This document shows, piece by piece, positions 24,159 to 32,972 of a stretch of DNA of 64,000 bases. Position numbers and translations under genes: made by a program. The DNA lies in contig NZ_CP108487.1 of NCBI RefSeq assembly GCF_036226525.1, forward strand, positions 7,130,001 to 7,194,000, written 5' to 3'. Under the pieces are notes generated by a model. It ran no database searches, was not told where the DNA came from, and was given only the letters and a program-made list of their open reading frames with translations. Position 1 is the stretch's first letter. Each line of letters opens with the position of its first letter. This DNA comes from Kribbella sp. NBC_01245 (GTDB taxonomy: Bacteria; Actinomycetota; Actinomycetes; Propionibacteriales; Kribbellaceae).

Positions 24159-25205
24159 TCAGATCCTTCCAGCGGCAGCGGGTACGCGAGCAAGTGCGAC
24201 GGTGATGTTGTCCATGCCGCCCTGAGCGTTCGCCCAGTCGACAAGAGCCGACGACATGGCCAGCGGCTCATCGGCGTGCTCAGCCGCGGTACGTCGTACC
24301 AGCTCGCCGAGCGGAACAGCTTCGGAGCAGTAGTTCCACAGACCGTCCGAGCAGACCAGCAGCCAGCCGGCGCTCTCGGTGGTCAGGCTCGTGGTGGTGG
24401 GCGTGTGGTCGGGTGCGTCGGTTCCGAGCCAGCGCGTGATCGCGTGCGCGTGCGGACCGGTCTCAGCCTCCTGACGCGGCACGCCCTTGGCGATCAGCTC
24501 GGCCGCCCACGAGTCGTCCACGGTCAACCCGACGGCCTCGCCGTTGTCGGGGAACCAGTACGCGCGGCTGTCGCCGACGTTGCCGGCCACGATCAGCCCG
24601 TCCTCGAGCACGGCCGCGACGAACGTGCACGAAGCCGGGTTTGTGCTCTCCGGGCTGGTATTCGCGAGTACGGCCTCCTGCGCGGCATCGGCGGCGGCCT
24701 TGAACCGGGCCACGATCGCGCCGACCCGGGACGTGTCCGTGCCCATGCCCTGGGCCCGGCCGACCGCGAGCACATCGCGAGCGGCCTTCGCGGCGGCGAG
24801 GCTCGCCACGTCGGAGTCGGTAGACGAGGAAACCCCGTCGCAGACCACCAGGATCGCCCGGCTGCCCGGTTCGGGATCGGCGGCCAGCGCGGCGGCGTCC
24901 TCGTTGCGGTGGTGCCGGATCCCCCGGTCGCAGGTCATCCCGACCCACGGCGCCGGCTGCTCGTCGAAGTGGTCGCGCGGCTTGGCCGCCTTCGTCCCAC
25001 AGGTCTGGCAGTAGCCGTCCTCGCCGACGACACCACCGCAACTACGGCAAGCGGTTGTGACAACCGCTGGCTTCGACGCCATCTCGACCGTTGCTTCATC
25101 GGGGGACGCGGAAGTGAGAACCGAGCCGCAGGCCTCGCAGTAGAGGTCGCCCTCGTGGACGCCGCCGCCGCAGGTGGGGCAGACCAGTCCGGTGGTGGCA
25201 GTCAT
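24159..25205 (-). CDS. PP2C-type Ser/Thr phosphatase with two zinc ribbons
   Basis: A 348-residue protein. Two zinc ribbons (C9/C12 with C23/C26; C53/C56 with C66/C69) precede a PP2C domain with RHHRNEDA, VVCDGVSSS, VGDSRAYW, CSDGLWNY and GGMDNITV, so the metal-binding Asp residues are all there. It should reverse PknG phosphorylation. ATG 25205 overlaps the pknG stop (ATGA) and has AGGATGG at a good distance; an in-frame ATG at 25217 is less well placed. Confidence 0.92.
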   Translation of the reverse strand: MTATTGLVCPTCGGGVHEGDLYCEACGSVLTSASPDEATVEMASKPAVVTTACRSCGGVVGEDGYCQTCGTKAAKPRDHFDEQPAPWVGMTCDRGIRHHRNEDAAALAADPEPGSRAILVVCDGVSSSTDSDVASLAAAKAARDVLAVGRAQGMGTDTSRVGAIVARFKAAADAAQEAVLANTSPESTNPASCTFVAAVLEDGLIVAGNVGDSRAYWFPDNGEAVGLTVDDSWAAELIAKGVPRQEAETGPHAHAITRWLGTDAPDHTPTTTSLTTESAGWLLVCSDGLWNYCSEAVPLGELVRRTAAEHADEPLAMSSALVDWANAQGGMDNITVALARVPAAAGRI

Positions 25206-27409
25206 CGCAGTGTCCATCCTCGAACATCGTTGGCCAGGTCGACCAGTGTGACGCGGTCTTGTCGTGTCGGCGCTTGAACGGCCAGTTCACGGTATGCGTG
25301 CTCAAGGCCGTTCCGCAGCTCCGCCTCGGTCGCGATCCGGTCCGCGATCTGTACGTCGGGCCGCTCGCCGTTGGTCAGCACCTCGTCGAGCGCCGTACGG
25401 AACACGCTCGCGGCGAGGTTCGCGCGGTCGACCGGGTCGATCGTCAGCCGGCCGATACTGTCCATCGCCGCCGCCAGCGCGGGGAGGCCGCGACCGGATG
25501 CGGCCAGCAGGCCCGCTCGTTGGCGCCGGGCCCGGATGTACGCGCCGTTGGTCGGCGGCACCAGGTCGAGCGCGGCGATCGCGCCGTCCAGGTCGTGCTG
25601 CGCCCGGATCGCGGCGAGCCCGAAGGCCGACGGCGCGATGTAGTTCGCGTCCGTACGAGCGCAGGTCAGGTAGAGGCCTTCGGCGACCTCATGCTCGCCA
25701 CTCATCTCGCAGGACAACGCGAGCGCCAGCTTCGGCGCGAGCTCACCCGGCACCTGGCCGTACACCGCGTTGAACGCCGAGCGCGCGGCGGCCGCGTCCT
25801 CGCGGGCCAGCGCGACCAGCCCGGACATCCAGACCGCGCGCCACTCCCACGGGTCTTCCTCGAGCATCTTCGAAACGGCCTGGTCGACGGTCGTTAGCTG
25901 ACCGCATTCCAGTGCCGCGGCGGCGATGTTCAGGTTGACCTCGGCCGTCATCTCCGGCGCGGTCTTCAACGCCTCAAGCCGGGCCGCCGGATCCGGCACG
26001 CTCACCGTGGTCAGCCAGCTCGCCATCTTGTCGGAGTGATCCGGGATCAACTCGGGCAGCCGCTGCCACACCGGCGACGTGTCGTCCGGCGCGGGCGGCG
26101 AACCGAACAGCAACGACGACGTGGAGTGGGCCGCCGCGCCGATACCCGACTTGGCCGCGACGACTTCACGCAGTACGCCGAGGAGCTGCACGCGGAACTC
26201 GTCCGCCGAGATGAACCGGTCCGCCGGATCGGGCGCACAAGCCTTCAGCAGCAGCCGGTAGAACGAGTCGAACTGCTGGAACAGCGCGATCTCCGAGACG
26301 GGCGGCAAGGACGAGAGGTACGTCGACTGGTAGCCGCGGAACTCCATCGCCAGCACGGTCAGAGTCCGGCCGAGCGTGTAGATGTCGGACGCGATCGACG
26401 TACCGACCTCGGGTACTTCCGGCGCCTGGTAGCCGACCGTGCCGAAGATGGCCGAGTCCATGTCGTCGATGTGCCGCACGCCGCCGAGGTCGATCAGTTT
26501 GACCGCGTCGCCGACCTGGATGATGTTGTCCGGCTTGAAGTCGCAGTAGACCAGGCCGAGGTCGTGCAGGTACGAGAAGGCGGGCATGATCTCGACCATG
26601 TACGCGATCGCCTGGTCGACCGGCAGCGCGTCGTACACGCCGTTGTTCGCCGCCATCCGCTGCTTGAGCAGGGTTTTCAGCGACGTACCGCCGACGTATT
26701 CCATCACGATGTAGCCGGCGCCTTCGTGCATGACGAAGTTGAAGATCTCGACGATCAGCGGATGCTCGACACGAGCCAGGAACTGCCGCTCGGCGATGGC
26801 GGCCGCGGTGGCGTCCGGGTCGTCCGAGTTCAGCAGGCCCTTGAGCACCACCCAGCGGTCGGCGACGTTCTTGTCCCGGGCCATGTAGATCCAGCCGAAA
26901 CCGCCGTGCGCGAGGCAGCCGGCCACCTCGTACTGCCCGCCGACCAGGTCACCCGCCTGCAGCTTCGGGGAGAACGAGAACGGGCTGCGGCACTTCGGGC
27001 AGAAGCCCTCGGTCCGGCCCGGCTGATCGCCGCGCCCGCGTCCGACCGGTCCGCCACAGGTCGGGCAGTTCCGGCGGTCCTCCGGGACCATCGGGTTCTC
27101 GAGAATGGCGTGCGAAGCGTCGATCGGCGCGATCGTCGGGATCGTCGTCAGACCGGCACCGAGCCGCGCGCCGCGCAAGCGGGTCGAACTCGTGCCGAGC
27201 TTGCGCGTCAGCTTGGAGCCGGATTGGGCCGCGCGGGCCGAACCGAGCGCGGTGGACGCCAGTCGGTTGGACGCGCGGGACACCGTTGAGGGTGAGCTGA
27301 TGGGTGCCTCTTCAGGAGCAGCTGCAGAGGCTGGTGAGCCGCAGACGTCGCAGTAGCCGTCGAGGATCGTGCCGGTACAACCCGGCTGGGTGCAGGCGTT
27401 GGTCGTCAT
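25202..27409 (-). CDS. pknG: PknG-type serine/threonine protein kinase
   Basis: A 735-residue soluble kinase. Order: zinc ribbon (C6, C11, C20, C23), low-complexity linker, rubredoxin-like knuckles (C115/C118, C137/C140), kinase domain (~158-420) with LAHGGFGWIYMARD, VVLK (K190), YCDFKPDN (D290) and DLGG, and a TPR-like helical C-terminal half. This is the PknG architecture of mycobacteria, where it senses amino-acid supply and controls 2-oxoglutarate metabolism through GarA. The extra N-terminal ribbon matches those of the FHA and PP2C neighbours. Its gene overlaps both neighbours by four bases. Confidence 0.95.
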   Translation of the reverse strand: MTTNACTQPGCTGTILDGYCDVCGSPASAAAPEEAPISSPSTVSRASNRLASTALGSARAAQSGSKLTRKLGTSSTRLRGARLGAGLTTIPTIAPIDASHAILENPMVPEDRRNCPTCGGPVGRGRGDQPGRTEGFCPKCRSPFSFSPKLQAGDLVGGQYEVAGCLAHGGFGWIYMARDKNVADRWVVLKGLLNSDDPDATAAAIAERQFLARVEHPLIVEIFNFVMHEGAGYIVMEYVGGTSLKTLLKQRMAANNGVYDALPVDQAIAYMVEIMPAFSYLHDLGLVYCDFKPDNIIQVGDAVKLIDLGGVRHIDDMDSAIFGTVGYQAPEVPEVGTSIASDIYTLGRTLTVLAMEFRGYQSTYLSSLPPVSEIALFQQFDSFYRLLLKACAPDPADRFISADEFRVQLLGVLREVVAAKSGIGAAAHSTSSLLFGSPPAPDDTSPVWQRLPELIPDHSDKMASWLTTVSVPDPAARLEALKTAPEMTAEVNLNIAAAALECGQLTTVDQAVSKMLEEDPWEWRAVWMSGLVALAREDAAAARSAFNAVYGQVPGELAPKLALALSCEMSGEHEVAEGLYLTCARTDANYIAPSAFGLAAIRAQHDLDGAIAALDLVPPTNGAYIRARRQRAGLLAASGRGLPALAAAMDSIGRLTIDPVDRANLAASVFRTALDEVLTNGERPDVQIADRIATEAELRNGLEHAYRELAVQAPTRQDRVTLVDLANDVRGWTLR

Positions 27410-28548
27410 GGGGTCCCTCCTGTGGCACTACTCCGGCCGGAGTGGCCCGAGGCGGCGGTAATGCTGGTGTCCAGATAGGCCTGGTAGGCCGCGATCAGGG
27501 CGCCGAGCCGGATCAGGTCGACCGGTTCGGCGGCAAGGGCCGCACGCCCTCGCCGGTAGAGCTCTTCCAGGTCCTCGTTCGCCGTACCGGCCTTGATGCG
27601 GTAGGCGTCCAGCCGTCCGGCCAGCTCGTCACGCCGTTCCAGCGCCGAGCCGTACGCCGTCTGCGCCTGCCCGAGCGCACGTCGTACGGCGTCCAGGCGG
27701 CCGAGGTACGTCGCGAGGGCGTCGGGCGTGTTCGGCACGGGCCCGAGCGCGGTGACATCCGGTACGGCGAGGCGTGGCGCGGGCGATACCGACGCCACGC
27801 AACGATCCGCGACAGCCCGTACGGCGATGCCCTGGGCCTCGAGGTCGTTGCGTAAGGCACGCGCTTTCGCGACGTCCTCGGCCCGCTCCCGCCGAGTGGC
27901 GCCGCCTACTATCAGGTCTCGCTCGGCGCGGGCGGCGTCCATCTCGAGCGGGCCGGTGAGCCCGCCGACATCGGCACCTCGCTTGGCGCGCTCGGTCGCG
28001 TCCGTGACTCGGCGGTCCAGCTCGTCCAGGGTCTTCGCGGCCGTGTCCCGGAGGTTCGCCGGTTCGCGGCCGACCAGGTCCCGGATCCGCTCGACCTGCA
28101 CGCGCAACCCCCGCAGCCGCGCGGCCAGATCGGCATCACCCGGGTCGAGCGCGAGCCTCGCCCTCAGGGAACCGGCCAGCGCATCCGACAAAGTGCATGC
28201 CTCGGGCAACGAAACCGCGAGCGAGCCGTTCGTACCGGGAGTATCGAGACCGCCCCAGATCAAGGTGGTCAGGCGCTGCGCCTCGGCCTGACCGACGCGG
28301 CCCGAGTCCCACGTGACCAGCAGCAACTCGTACCGGTCGGAGACCGACTTCCAGACGGCCATCGAGAGCATCACGTCCGGACTCAGCGCATCCGCCTCGG
28401 GGGAGTGAAGGGCGGCCTCGTCCAACTCGTCCAGCTCGGCGCGACGGGTGTCCCGCCAGCGGCCGAGGGCGTCCAGGTAGTCGAGCATCTCCTTGGCCGG
28501 CACGGTCGAACCCATCTTGCCCGGCGGCTGGGGAGCGATCGCCGTCAT
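27406..28548 (-). CDS. Coiled-coil/helical protein of the PknG operon
   Basis: A 380-residue, mostly helical, charged cytoplasmic protein without recognised catalytic motifs. Segments rich in heptads (AARLRGLRVQVERIRDLVG; DAARAERDLIV; LGQAQTAYGSALERRDELAG) predict coiled coils. It sits between glnH and pknG, where mycobacteria have nothing, so it may be a scaffold linking sensor and kinase. The start at 28548 is fixed by the ATGA overlap with glnH and CAGGAC upstream; the frame extends further but without homology signs. Confidence 0.65.
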   Translation of the reverse strand: MTAIAPQPPGKMGSTVPAKEMLDYLDALGRWRDTRRAELDELDEAALHSPEADALSPDVMLSMAVWKSVSDRYELLLVTWDSGRVGQAEAQRLTTLIWGGLDTPGTNGSLAVSLPEACTLSDALAGSLRARLALDPGDADLAARLRGLRVQVERIRDLVGREPANLRDTAAKTLDELDRRVTDATERAKRGADVGGLTGPLEMDAARAERDLIVGGATRRERAEDVAKARALRNDLEAQGIAVRAVADRCVASVSPAPRLAVPDVTALGPVPNTPDALATYLGRLDAVRRALGQAQTAYGSALERRDELAGRLDAYRIKAGTANEDLEELYRRGRAALAAEPVDLIRLGALIAAYQAYLDTSITAASGHSGRSSATGGTP

Positions 28549-29507
28549 GGGGTCCTGCCGTAGACAGCCTTCGGCGGCGCGGGTGCCGGGCCGAGGGCGT
28601 CGCGCAGCCAGCGGTCGTACGCCGCCTTCCAACGACCGTCGGTGCGCATCTGCTCGAGTACGCCGTTCACGAACCGGACCAGGTCGGGACGGCTCTTGGA
28701 GATGCCCAGACCGTACGGCTCGGCGGTGAACGCGGCGGCCTTGATGACCTTCGCATACGGGTCTTGCGCGGCCAGGCCGGCGAGCACGGTGTCGTCACCG
28801 GTGATCGCGTCGACCTTGCCCTGCTGGAACAACACCAGGCAACCGGTGTGCGTGTCGGCCGGTACCGCGATGACCTTGGGGAAATCCTTGATCTTCTCGA
28901 GGCTGGTCGATGCCGCCGGGGCGCAGACCTTCTTACCAGCAAGGCTTTCCAGGCCGGTGGCCTCGGTCTCGAGTGGGACGAGCACCTTCTGGCCGGCGTG
29001 GTAGTACTCGGTGGAGAAGGCGATCTGGCTCCAGCGGTCGCAGTTGATCGTCATGTTGCGCGCGACGATGTCCACACTGCTGTTCTGCAGGCTCGGGATG
29101 CGCTGGGCGCTGGAGATGACCCGCAGTTCGAGCCTATTCGGGTCGCCGAAGATGGCCTCGGCGACGGCCCGGGCCATGTCGATGTCGAAGCCCTCGATCT
29201 GGCCGTTGATCGGATTCCTTGCCCCGAGCAACAACGTGTCGGCCGAGACGCCGACGATCAGGCGGCCGCGGTTCTGGATGAACTTCATCGAGGAGTCGGA
29301 CGGCATGGCGTTTGCCGCGGGCAGCGGCTCGGTCGGCTGGTACGACGCGACCGGGTTGCTGCACTTCGGTTGTGCCGACGCCTGCGCGGACGGGGGCGGT
29401 GCGGGCGTGGTCTTCTGCGGCACGGCGGTGTTGGCGTAGTTCCCGCTGCTGCAGGCGCTTGCGAGGAAAACCACTGCCACTGCGGCGACCAGGTGCTTGC
29501 GGTTCAT
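28545..29507 (-). CDS. glnH: GlnH-like amino-acid-binding lipoprotein
   Basis: A 320-residue lipoprotein (signal MNRKHLVAAVAVVFLASACSSG, lipid-modified Cys ~21) with a Pro-rich linker and a class 3 periplasmic binding domain: LIVGVSADTLLLGARNPINGQIEGFDIDMARAVAEAIFG, and RNMTINCDRWSQIAFST. In M. tuberculosis GlnH binds Asp and Glu and signals through GlnX to PknG. There is no permease or ATPase gene here, which fits a sensor rather than a transporter. It overlaps glnX and the coiled-coil gene by ATGA. Confidence 0.9.
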   Translation of the reverse strand: MNRKHLVAAVAVVFLASACSSGNYANTAVPQKTTPAPPPSAQASAQPKCSNPVASYQPTEPLPAANAMPSDSSMKFIQNRGRLIVGVSADTLLLGARNPINGQIEGFDIDMARAVAEAIFGDPNRLELRVISSAQRIPSLQNSSVDIVARNMTINCDRWSQIAFSTEYYHAGQKVLVPLETEATGLESLAGKKVCAPAASTSLEKIKDFPKVIAVPADTHTGCLVLFQQGKVDAITGDDTVLAGLAAQDPYAKVIKAAAFTAEPYGLGISKSRPDLVRFVNGVLEQMRTDGRWKAAYDRWLRDALGPAPAPPKAVYGRTP

Positions 29508-30850
29508 CGGTACTCCTCCAGTCGCTGCGACAGGCCCCACCAGGCGAGCAGTGCGACCAGCAGGCCGATCGGCAGGCCTAGCCACGCCCACACCGGCAGC
29601 GAGTTACCCGCGCTGAGCAGGTCCGTGCGGGCAGCGTTGCTGGTGGTCTCCAGGGCCGCGCCGGACGCCTTGTCGAAACTGTTGAACGCCTGCGGCGAGT
29701 TCAGCGCGAGCGTGACCGCGCGGTCCCAGCTGCCCGAATCGTCCAGCTTGCGGATCTCTTGATGCACCGCGACGTAGCTGTTCCAGCTGACCGTCAGGGC
29801 CGACGCGCCGCGTACCTTGGTCCCGGCCACGCCGGATTGCTCGCGGGTCGTGTTCGACGCGGTCAGCCACGCCTTCTCGAACGCGGCGCCCGAACCGCGG
29901 GCGATCAACGTCAGGCTCTCGTTCGACTTGGCGTCGAAGGCGGCGACCCGGGCGCGGGACAGCGCGATCGTGCCGGCGTACGTCGTATCGCGCACCTCAT
30001 CGGCCGCATTCGACGAGCCGATCAGCACCGAGCCACCGACGATCGTGGTCAGCGCGACGACGAGCCAGGCGGCCACCAGCGGGATGTTCGCGTAGCGATG
30101 ACTCCGGCGAGCCAGCCAGAACAGGGCGAACCCGATCACGACCAGCGTGAGCAGCCCGCCCGCGACGACCCAGGCGGTGCCGCGGCCGGTGCCGTTGAGC
30201 TCGGTCTCGAGGCGCTTCTCGTTCGCGCTGACGAGTGCCGTCAGGACCGGGAGGGCGTCGGTCTGCAGGGCGGCGTTCGCGTCTTTCAGGTACTGCGCGC
30301 CGACCGGCAGGGCCTGGCGGTTGTTCGCGCGGGCCTGCTCGATCAAGCCCTGGTACGTCAGCACGGTCGTGTTCAGTACGCCGAGGGCCTCCGCGTCCGC
30401 GGGTTGTGCCTTCGCGGCCTCGGTGATGAGCTTCGACGCGGCCGCCATCGAGTCGGTGAAGTGCTGCCGCTGTGCGGGCGGTTCGAGTCCGCCACGCAGG
30501 AACGCGTTGGTGGCGTCCGCGTTGGCGCTGACCAGGTTCGTGTGGATGGCCTGGATCCGGACGAGCTGAGCCGTGTTCGCCTCGGCGCGGTTGAGCGAGC
30601 CGTCGGCCTCACGGAATCCCTGGGCCGCGCTCAAGCCGAACGCGATGCTGACCGTGACCAGGATCAGCAGCCAGGTGCGGATCCGGCCGGGCGTGCCCTC
30701 GAACCAGACGGCGACCGGGTTCTCCCGCGCAGGCTTGAACGGGGCCGGCTGCCAGCCGTTGCCTTGCTGCTGCGGTTGGCCCTGGGCCGGGTACGGCGAC
30801 TGGGCGGGTGGCGCGACCGCGGGTGGTGCCGCCGTCTGCATCTGGCTCAT
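29504..30850 (-). CDS. glnX: GlnX-like transmembrane sensor
   Basis: A 448-residue protein: Pro/Gln-rich cytoplasmic N-terminus, membrane helix ~58-77, extracytoplasmic helical domain ~80-225, two helices ~226-248 and ~256-278, a second extracytoplasmic domain ~280-415 and a final helix ~421-441. This is the four-helix, two-sensor layout of mycobacterial GlnX, which couples GlnH to PknG. The helical domains resemble chemoreceptor-type ligand domains. AAGGGAGAG precedes the ATG, which overlaps the ATPase stop. Confidence 0.85.
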   Translation of the reverse strand: MSQMQTAAPPAVAPPAQSPYPAQGQPQQQGNGWQPAPFKPARENPVAVWFEGTPGRIRTWLLILVTVSIAFGLSAAQGFREADGSLNRAEANTAQLVRIQAIHTNLVSANADATNAFLRGGLEPPAQRQHFTDSMAAASKLITEAAKAQPADAEALGVLNTTVLTYQGLIEQARANNRQALPVGAQYLKDANAALQTDALPVLTALVSANEKRLETELNGTGRGTAWVVAGGLLTLVVIGFALFWLARRSHRYANIPLVAAWLVVALTTIVGGSVLIGSSNAADEVRDTTYAGTIALSRARVAAFDAKSNESLTLIARGSGAAFEKAWLTASNTTREQSGVAGTKVRGASALTVSWNSYVAVHQEIRKLDDSGSWDRAVTLALNSPQAFNSFDKASGAALETTSNAARTDLLSAGNSLPVWAWLGLPIGLLVALLAWWGLSQRLEEYR

Positions 30851-32304
30851 GCCGTCTCTCCCTTGTCGGGTCCCTCAGGTGCCTCAGGTGCTGCCGTGTC
30901 TGCTTCGGGTACATCAGCCGCTTCGTCCTCGGCTTCGAGTGCTTCGGCCTCGGGTGGTTCGGGTGCGGGGGTCTCGTCGGAGAGGTCCGCGGCCTCGATC
31001 TGACGCAGCTGGTCGGTCGTTGGTTCAGTAACGTCGCGGAGTCGCCAGGCGTGCCGTCCGATCGCCGCTTCGAGCGTGTTGCGCGCGAACCGGCCGTTGC
31101 CGAACGACGGCCCCCGCGGGGTGTGCTGCAACATCGCCATGAACGCGTCCACTGCGGCCGGCACCAGCTCGTAGTCGGCACCTCGGGCCAGTCCGACCAG
31201 GATCTCGATCAGCTCGCCATCGGTGTAGTCGTCGAACTCGATCGTGGTCCGGAACCGGCTCGCCAGCCCGGGATTCGCTGCGATGAAGTCGGCCATCGGC
31301 TCGGGATAACCCGCGACGATCACGACCAGGTCGTCCCGGCGGTCCTCCATCTCCTTGACCAGAGTGTCGACCGCCTCCCGCCCGTATTGGTCGGCGCCGC
31401 CCGCACCCGCCGTGAGGCTGTAGGCCTCGTCGATGAAGAGCACACCGCCTGCAGCCGACGCCACCACTTCAGCGGTCTTGACGGCGGTCTGCCCGAGATA
31501 GCCGGCCACTAGTTCGGACCGGTCCACCTCGATCAGTTGGCCCTTTGAGAGCAGGCCTAGTGCCTTGTAGATGCCACTGACGAGTCGTGCGACCGTGGTC
31601 TTGCCGGTACCGGGGTTGCCGACGAATACCAGGTGTCGGGTGATGGTCGGACTCTTGAGGCCTGCTTCGGTCCTGAGCTTCTCTACCCGCAGTACGGCGA
31701 CTTGCCGGTGTACCTCGCGTTTGACCCGCTCTAGTCCGGTCAAGGCGTCCAGCTCGGCCAGTAGCTCCTCTACCGTCCGCTCCGGCTCCACCTCTGCCGC
31801 GACGGCCTCTGCCGGTACGGCCTGTGATTCCGTTTGCGCCGAGGGGCCCGGGGACGACGTACTGCTTGGGCCTAGAGCCGAGGCGGCCGGGTTCGACGTA
31901 CTGAGAACTCTGGCGCCTGCTGCCTGGAGCTGCGCGGCTGCGGCGACCGAGGCGTTGCCGACGACGCGCATGGTCGGTTCGCCGAGCGTGCAGGCGGCGG
32001 AGGCCAGCTCTGCGAGGGCTTCGGCGTACGCGACCTTCTCGGGCGAGTTCTGCGTGACCAGTTCGGTCAGTACGGCGGTGGGGGAGCCGCGCCAACGCCG
32101 GCCACGGACGGCCGCGTCGAAGAAGTCCTGGACAGTCGCACCCGGCGTGACCGCAGCCCAGTCGGCAGAAGCGCGTGGTGCCGACTCCGCAAGGGCTGCC
32201 GCGAGGGAGAGCCCTTCGGCGCGGGCATGGTCGGCCGGGACGCCTGCCCGGGTTGCGACGGCCAGCAGGGCGTCGAGGGCATCCTTCAGCTCTTTTCCGG
32301 TCAT
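30847..32304 (-). CDS. CbbX/EccA-type AAA+ ATPase
   Basis: A 485-residue protein: helical N-terminal domain (~1-165), then an AAA+ module of the CbxX/CfxQ family: HLVFVGNPGTGKTTVARLVSG (Walker A), ELVAGYLGQTAVKT (pore-loop region), VLFIDEAYSL (Walker B), ASRFRTTIEFDDYT (sensor/Arg finger), and an acidic tail rich in Glu/Ala/Pro. It remodels or assembles protein complexes. AAA+ plus VWA pairing in one operon is a recurrent chaperone-like arrangement. ATG 32304 follows GGAAGAGGAGG; it overlaps its upstream neighbour by ATGA. Confidence 0.88.
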   Translation of the reverse strand: MTGKELKDALDALLAVATRAGVPADHARAEGLSLAAALAESAPRASADWAAVTPGATVQDFFDAAVRGRRWRGSPTAVLTELVTQNSPEKVAYAEALAELASAACTLGEPTMRVVGNASVAAAAQLQAAGARVLSTSNPAASALGPSSTSSPGPSAQTESQAVPAEAVAAEVEPERTVEELLAELDALTGLERVKREVHRQVAVLRVEKLRTEAGLKSPTITRHLVFVGNPGTGKTTVARLVSGIYKALGLLSKGQLIEVDRSELVAGYLGQTAVKTAEVVASAAGGVLFIDEAYSLTAGAGGADQYGREAVDTLVKEMEDRRDDLVVIVAGYPEPMADFIAANPGLASRFRTTIEFDDYTDGELIEILVGLARGADYELVPAAVDAFMAMLQHTPRGPSFGNGRFARNTLEAAIGRHAWRLRDVTEPTTDQLRQIEAADLSDETPAPEPPEAEALEAEDEAADVPEADTAAPEAPEGPDKGETA

Positions 32305-32897
32305 GGCCCTCCTCTTCCGGGTGGTGGTGTCAGTGGCCCCTGGCCGGGCTGGTTGCCAAGATCGGGTGCGGGGGTGGTTCGGATGTTCTGGTCGAGGGCG
32401 AGGCCGCCGCCGGTGGACGCGTGACCGAACTTCTCGGCGAGGAATCTGCCGTGCGCGACCAGGGCCGCGGCATCCGCCCGGTTGACCGCGTCGGCGACCT
32501 TGTCCATCGTGGCGCCGAGCAGGTCCAACTGGTCGATCAGGATCATCAGCGAGGTCTTGCCGCGATCGACCGGCCGGCTGTCCGCCCACTGCCTCGGCAG
32601 CCGCAGGTATCCGCTGATCGCCTCGGGCAGATAGTCCGTCGCCGTGGCCATCACCGAGTACGCCTGCGGACTGCCGGTGCCGAGATTCGCCAGCCGCGGA
32701 ATGGTCTCCCGCACGATCCGCACCACCCGGCCGACGCGGTGGGCGACCACGGCGGGCACAGCGCCGTCCGCGACCAGCTCCTCGACCCGGACGAGGGCCG
32801 CCAGCAGGTCGTCGGTGGTGGGCGCCCGCGGTACCGGGGTCGGCTCAGGCTCGCGACGCCTGCCGGTGATCCGCGCGAAGAACCCGCCCAACGCCAT
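32301..32897 (-). CDS. XpaC-like protein upstream of the AAA+ ATPase
   Basis: A 198-residue cytoplasmic protein with a helical core (ATATDYLPEAISGYLRLPRQW, GKTSLMILIDQLDLLGATMDKVADAVN) and a Pro/Gly-rich tail. The YLPEAISGYLRL segment recalls the C-terminal part of XpaC, which in Firmicutes is encoded next to telA. Similarity is weak and judged by eye; adjacency to telA supports it. No enzymatic motifs are seen. Confidence 0.5.
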   Translation of the reverse strand: MALGGFFARITGRRREPEPTPVPRAPTTDDLLAALVRVEELVADGAVPAVVAHRVGRVVRIVRETIPRLANLGTGSPQAYSVMATATDYLPEAISGYLRLPRQWADSRPVDRGKTSLMILIDQLDLLGATMDKVADAVNRADAAALVAHGRFLAEKFGHASTGGGLALDQNIRTTPAPDLGNQPGQGPLTPPPGRGGP

Positions 32898-32972
32898 CCG
32901 TCCTTACTGGTTGCTCTTCCTCGTCCCTGGTCTGCCGGCCGACGGTTCCGTGGCCGGCGTCAGCGGCGGGTG

